DNA of 9,530 bases from an uncultured Porphyromonadaceae bacterium (lineage in GTDB: Bacteria; Bacteroidota; Bacteroidia; Bacteroidales; UBA11471), in contig UQOX01000046.1 in assembly GCA_900542765.1 (NCBI GenBank), forward strand, positions 1-9,530. The letters run 5' to 3'. A program made the translations under genes and the position numbers. Within the stretch, counting starts at the first letter, position 1; each line of letters starts with the position of its first letter. The notes beneath the pieces were generated by a model. The model made no database searches. It was not told where the DNA came from and saw only the letters and a program-made list of their open reading frames with translations. Shown piece after piece: positions 6,538-9,530 of the stretch.

Positions 6538-7611
6538 ATGCAAGCAAGAAAAGAAGTTCAATTGATTCTCGACGACGGAAGCCGTTTCAGCGGGTACTCG
6601 TTCGGCTACGACAAGCCCGTGGCCGGAGAGGTGGTATTCAACACCGCCATGACCGGATATCCCGAAAGCCTCACCGACCCCTCCTATTCGGGGCAGATGA
6701 TGGTACTCACCTTTCCGCTGGTAGGAAACTACGGCGTACCCCGCCAGACGTTTGAAGCCAACGGACTATCGACGTTTCTCGAATCGGAAAAAATCCATGC
6801 CGAAGCCATCATCGTATCGGACTACTCCGAAAATTACAGTCACTGGAATGCCGTGGAAAGCCTCGGTGAATGGCTGAAAAAAGAGAAAATAGCAGGCATC
6901 ACCGGCATCGACACGCGCGCACTCACCAAACTGCTCCGCGAAAAGGGCAGCATGAAAGGCAAAATCGTTTTCGAAAACGAGAACGAAATCGACTTTGTCG
7001 ACCCCAACCTCATCAACCAGGTAGCCCGTGTGAGCTGCCGGGAGGTCATCACCTACGGCAACGGAAAGAAACGCGTGCTTCTCGTCGACTGCGGCGTGAA
7101 ACACAACATCATTCGCTGCTTGTTGAAACGCGACGTCACGGTCGTGAGAGTACCTTGGGACTACGACTTCAACACCCTCGAATATGACGGGCTCTTCATC
7201 TCCAACGGCCCCGGCGACCCCGATATGTGCGACATCACCGTAGGACATATCCGTGAAGCGATGAAGAAAGAGAAACCCATCTTCGGCATCTGCATGGGCA
7301 ACCAGCTCCTGGCCAAAGCCGGCGGTGCAAAAACCTTCAAACTCAAATACGGGCACCGCAGCCACAACCAACCCGTGCGCATGGTAGGCACCAACAAATG
7401 CTTCATCACCTCGCAGAACCACGGATACGCCGTCGACAACAACACGCTGGGCGACGACTGGGAACCGCTCTTCCTGAACATGAACGACGGCACCAACGAG
7501 GGCATACGCCACAAACGCCTGCCCTTCTTCTCGGCGCAGTTCCACCCCGAAGCCGCCAGCGGCCCCACCGATACCGAGTTCCTGTTCGACACATTTATTG
7601 ACATGATTTAA
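6538..7611 (+). CDS. carA: Carbamoyl-phosphate synthase small subunit (CarA)
   Basis: CarA hydrolyses glutamine and channels the ammonia to CarB for carbamoyl phosphate, the precursor of pyrimidines and arginine. The 357 residues comprise an N-terminal small-subunit domain (~1-175) and a class I glutamine amidotransferase domain (~185-357). The triad is complete: Cys252 in FGICMGNQLLA, His336 and Glu338 in FHPE, all exactly 17 less than E. coli Cys269, His353 and Glu355. I chose the ATG at 6538 (MQARKEVQLILDDGS) because the in-frame ATG at 6496 would overlap the purF end and add residues the family lacks. The gene starts 10 bp after purF and ends 12 bp before carB, so the three are surely co-transcribed. 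Segments such as ESEKIHAEAIIV, IDTRALTKLLREKGS, LTDPSYSGQ and ITSQNHGYAVD are closer to the glutaminase part of animal CAD than to E. coli CarA. The nucleophile has not been lost, unlike in CPS I. Confidence 0.97.
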   Translation: MQARKEVQLILDDGSRFSGYSFGYDKPVAGEVVFNTAMTGYPESLTDPSYSGQMMVLTFPLVGNYGVPRQTFEANGLSTFLESEKIHAEAIIVSDYSENYSHWNAVESLGEWLKKEKIAGITGIDTRALTKLLREKGSMKGKIVFENENEIDFVDPNLINQVARVSCREVITYGNGKKRVLLVDCGVKHNIIRCLLKRDVTVVRVPWDYDFNTLEYDGLFISNGPGDPDMCDITVGHIREAMKKEKPIFGICMGNQLLAKAGGAKTFKLKYGHRSHNQPVRMVGTNKCFITSQNHGYAVDNNTLGDDWEPLFLNMNDGTNEGIRHKRLPFFSAQFHPEAASGPTDTEFLFDTFIDMI

Positions 7612-7623
7612 AGCCTTGCCCCT

Positions 7624-9530
7624 ATGGATACTACGATAAAAAAAGTTTTGCTATTAGGCTCAGGAGCCTTGAAAATAGGTGAAGCCGGAGAGTTCGACTA
7701 TTCGGGTTCGCAAGCCCTCAAAGCACTGCGCGAAGAGGGTATCGAGACCGTGCTCATCAACCCCAACATCGCCACGGTACAAACCTCGGAAGGGGTGGCC
7801 GACCACATCTACTTCCTCCCGGTAACCCCCTTTTTCGTGGAGAAGGTCATCGCCAAAGAGCGTCCGCAAGGCATTCTGCTCTCCTTCGGCGGACAGACGG
7901 CCCTCAACTGCGGCGTTGCCCTCTACCAAAGCGGCATACTCGAACGCTACAACGTGCAGGTGCTGGGCACCCCGGTGCAGGCCATCATGGACACCGAAGA
8001 CCGTGAGCTCTTTGTCAAGAAGCTCGACGAGATAAACGTGAAGACCATCAAGAGCGAGGCCGTCGAGAACATCGCCGATGCCCGTGCGGCCGCCGCACGA
8101 CTGGGCTATCCCGTCATCATACGCGCCGCCTACGCACTGGGCGGACTGGGTAGCGGCTTCTGCGACAACGAAGAGGAGCTCGACCGGCTGGTCGAGAAAG
8201 CCTTCTCGTTCTCCCCGCAAGTGCTGGTGGAGAAATCGCTCAAAGGCTGGAAAGAAATCGAATATGAGGTGGTGCGCGACCGCTTCGACAACTGCATCAC
8301 GGTGTGCAACATGGAGAACTTCGACCCGCTGGGTATCCACACCGGCGAAAGCATCGTCATCGCCCCGTCGCAGACCCTCACCAACAGCGAATACCACAAA
8401 TTGCGCGAACTGGCCATTCGCATCATACGCCACATCGGCATCGTGGGCGAGTGCAACGTGCAATATGCCTTCGACCCCGAATCGGAAGACTACCGCGTCA
8501 TCGAGGTCAATGCCCGTCTGAGCCGCTCCTCGGCTCTCGCCTCGAAAGCCACCGGCTACCCGTTGGCGTTCGTTGCCGCCAAACTGGGTCTCGGCTACGG
8601 ACTCTTCGACCTGAAAAATTCGGTCACCCAGACGACGTCGGCCTTCTTCGAACCGGCCCTCGACTATGTCGTGTGCAAAATTCCGCGTTGGGACCTGGGC
8701 AAATTCCACGGCGTGTCGCGCGAACTGGGCAGCAGCATGAAGTCGGTGGGTGAAGTCATGGCCATAGGCCGCACCTTCGAAGAAGCCATACAGAAAGGTC
8801 TGCGCATGATAGGCCAAGGCATGCACGGTTTCGTCGAAAACAAGGAACTGGTCATCGACAACATCGACAAGGCCCTGCACGAGCCGACCGACAAACGCAT
8901 CTTCGTCATCAGCAAGGCCATGCGCGCCGGCTATACCGTCGACCAGATACACGAGCTTACCCGCATCGACCGCTGGTTCCTCGAAAAGCTCCACAACATC
9001 GTGCTCACGGCCGATGAGCTCGAAAAATACAACCAACTCGAAGCCCTGCCCCTCGACCTGCTGAAACAGGCCAAACGCGAAGGCTTCTCCGACTTCCAGA
9101 TAGCCCGCGCCGTACTGAAAGGCGGCGACATGGACGCCAACATTCTGCGGGTGCGCCTCTTCCGCAAAAGCCACGGCGTCGTGCCGGTGGTGAAACAAAT
9201 CGACACCCTCGCCGCCGAATATCCGGCTCAGACCAACTACCTCTACCTCACATACAGCGGCACCGAGAACGACGTGCACTATCTCGGCGACCACCGCTCG
9301 GTCGTGGTACTCGGCTCGGGAGCTTACCGCATAGGCAGCTCGGTAGAGTTTGACTGGTGCGGCGTGAACGCCCTCAACACCATTCGCAAGGAGGGGTACC
9401 GCAGCGTCATGATCAACTACAACCCCGAAACGGTGTCGACCGACTATGACATGTGCGACCGCCTCTACTTCGACGAACTGACCTTCGAACGGGTGCTCGA
9501 CATTCTCGACCTCGAAAACCCGCACGGCGT
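7624..9530 (+). CDS. carB: Carbamoyl-phosphate synthase large subunit (CarB), 5' part
   Basis: CarB makes carbamoyl phosphate from bicarbonate, ammonia and two ATP. The first 635 codons of a protein expected to be about 1,070 residues lie in the window; the reading frame is open at the right edge. Residues ~1-400 are the carboxyphosphate half, with [18 protein letters not shown] (11-28), [10 protein letters not shown] (88-97), ATP-grasp Arg127, [13 protein letters not shown] (166-178) and [18 protein letters not shown] (294-311). Residues ~403-555 are the oligomerisation domain, with TRIDRWFL (446-453). The carbamoyl-phosphate half begins at [18 protein letters not shown] (561-578) and breaks off after [19 protein letters not shown]. 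The second ATP-grasp and C-terminal allosteric domain are outside. Wording at these motifs is that of eukaryotic CAD/CPS I; E. coli has GAGPIVIGQACEFDYSG, IRPSFTMGGSGGG and [18 protein letters not shown]. The ATG at 7624 gives the normal N-terminus ([14 protein letters not shown]) 12 bp after carA. Confidence 0.97.
   Translation, partial: MDTTIKKVLLLGSGALKIGEAGEFDYSGSQALKALREEGIETVLINPNIATVQTSEGVADHIYFLPVTPFFVEKVIAKERPQGILLSFGGQTALNCGVALYQSGILERYNVQVLGTPVQAIMDTEDRELFVKKLDEINVKTIKSEAVENIADARAAAARLGYPVIIRAAYALGGLGSGFCDNEEELDRLVEKAFSFSPQVLVEKSLKGWKEIEYEVVRDRFDNCITVCNMENFDPLGIHTGESIVIAPSQTLTNSEYHKLRELAIRIIRHIGIVGECNVQYAFDPESEDYRVIEVNARLSRSSALASKATGYPLAFVAAKLGLGYGLFDLKNSVTQTTSAFFEPALDYVVCKIPRWDLGKFHGVSRELGSSMKSVGEVMAIGRTFEEAIQKGLRMIGQGMHGFVENKELVIDNIDKALHEPTDKRIFVISKAMRAGYTVDQIHELTRIDRWFLEKLHNIVLTADELEKYNQLEALPLDLLKQAKREGFSDFQIARAVLKGGDMDANILRVRLFRKSHGVVPVVKQIDTLAAEYPAQTNYLYLTYSGTENDVHYLGDHRSVVVLGSGAYRIGSSVEFDWCGVNALNTIRKEGYRSVMINYNPETVSTDYDMCDRLYFDELTFERVLDILDLENPHG

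Noticed and set aside
7660..9525. A 621-codon open frame on the minus strand opposite carB
   Set aside because: It lies wholly inside carB, whose plus-strand product has every expected motif. The antisense translation is rich in V, A, F, H, E and D with no recognisable motif, as expected when the sense strand uses mostly C- and G-ending codons.

Overview
The window reads as chromosomal DNA of a Bacteroidota, most likely a Bacteroidales gut-type organism. The evidence is a 729-residue type III glutamine synthetase, promoter -7 boxes of the TAnnTTTG type, A-rich sequence in place of strong Shine-Dalgarno sites before start codons, and an unusually long PurF-like protein. Codon use in all five genes is rich in C- and G-ending codons, so this is a fairly GC-rich member of the group. 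I cannot name the genus.

Layout. Positions 1-372 hold no recognisable gene. They carry two copies of a short palindromic REP-like repeat, two other inverted repeats and, at the right edge, a terminator hairpin for glnN. Positions 373-2562 (minus strand) encode glutamine synthetase III (glnN). Positions 2563-2744 are a divergent promoter region with a TACCTTTG box facing each way. On the plus strand follow glmS (2745-4589), a divergent purF-like gene (4632-6527), carA (6538-7611) and the first ~59 % of carB (7624 to the window edge). Gaps between the four plus-strand genes are 42, 10 and 12 bp, and no internal promoter or terminator is evident, so they look like one operon.

The genes share a theme. 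GlnN makes glutamine from glutamate and ammonia. GlmS, the PurF-like protein and CarA each carry a glutamine amidotransferase domain that draws nitrogen from glutamine, for amino sugars, purines (if the PurF assignment holds) and carbamoyl phosphate respectively. CarB uses the ammonia released by CarA. The divergent arrangement puts the producer of glutamine beside several of its main consumers.

Most of the window is well-known central metabolism; I do not see a wholly undescribed system. The points most worth a second look are the close resemblance of both CarA and CarB to the animal CAD/CPS I type rather than the E. coli type; the divergent PurF-like enzyme, whose PRPP-binding DDSIVRGTT loop is intact while its flexible loop and PDSG-like segment are changed; the mirrored promoter pair with a GC-rich leader hairpin in front of glnN; and the REP-like repeats at the left end.
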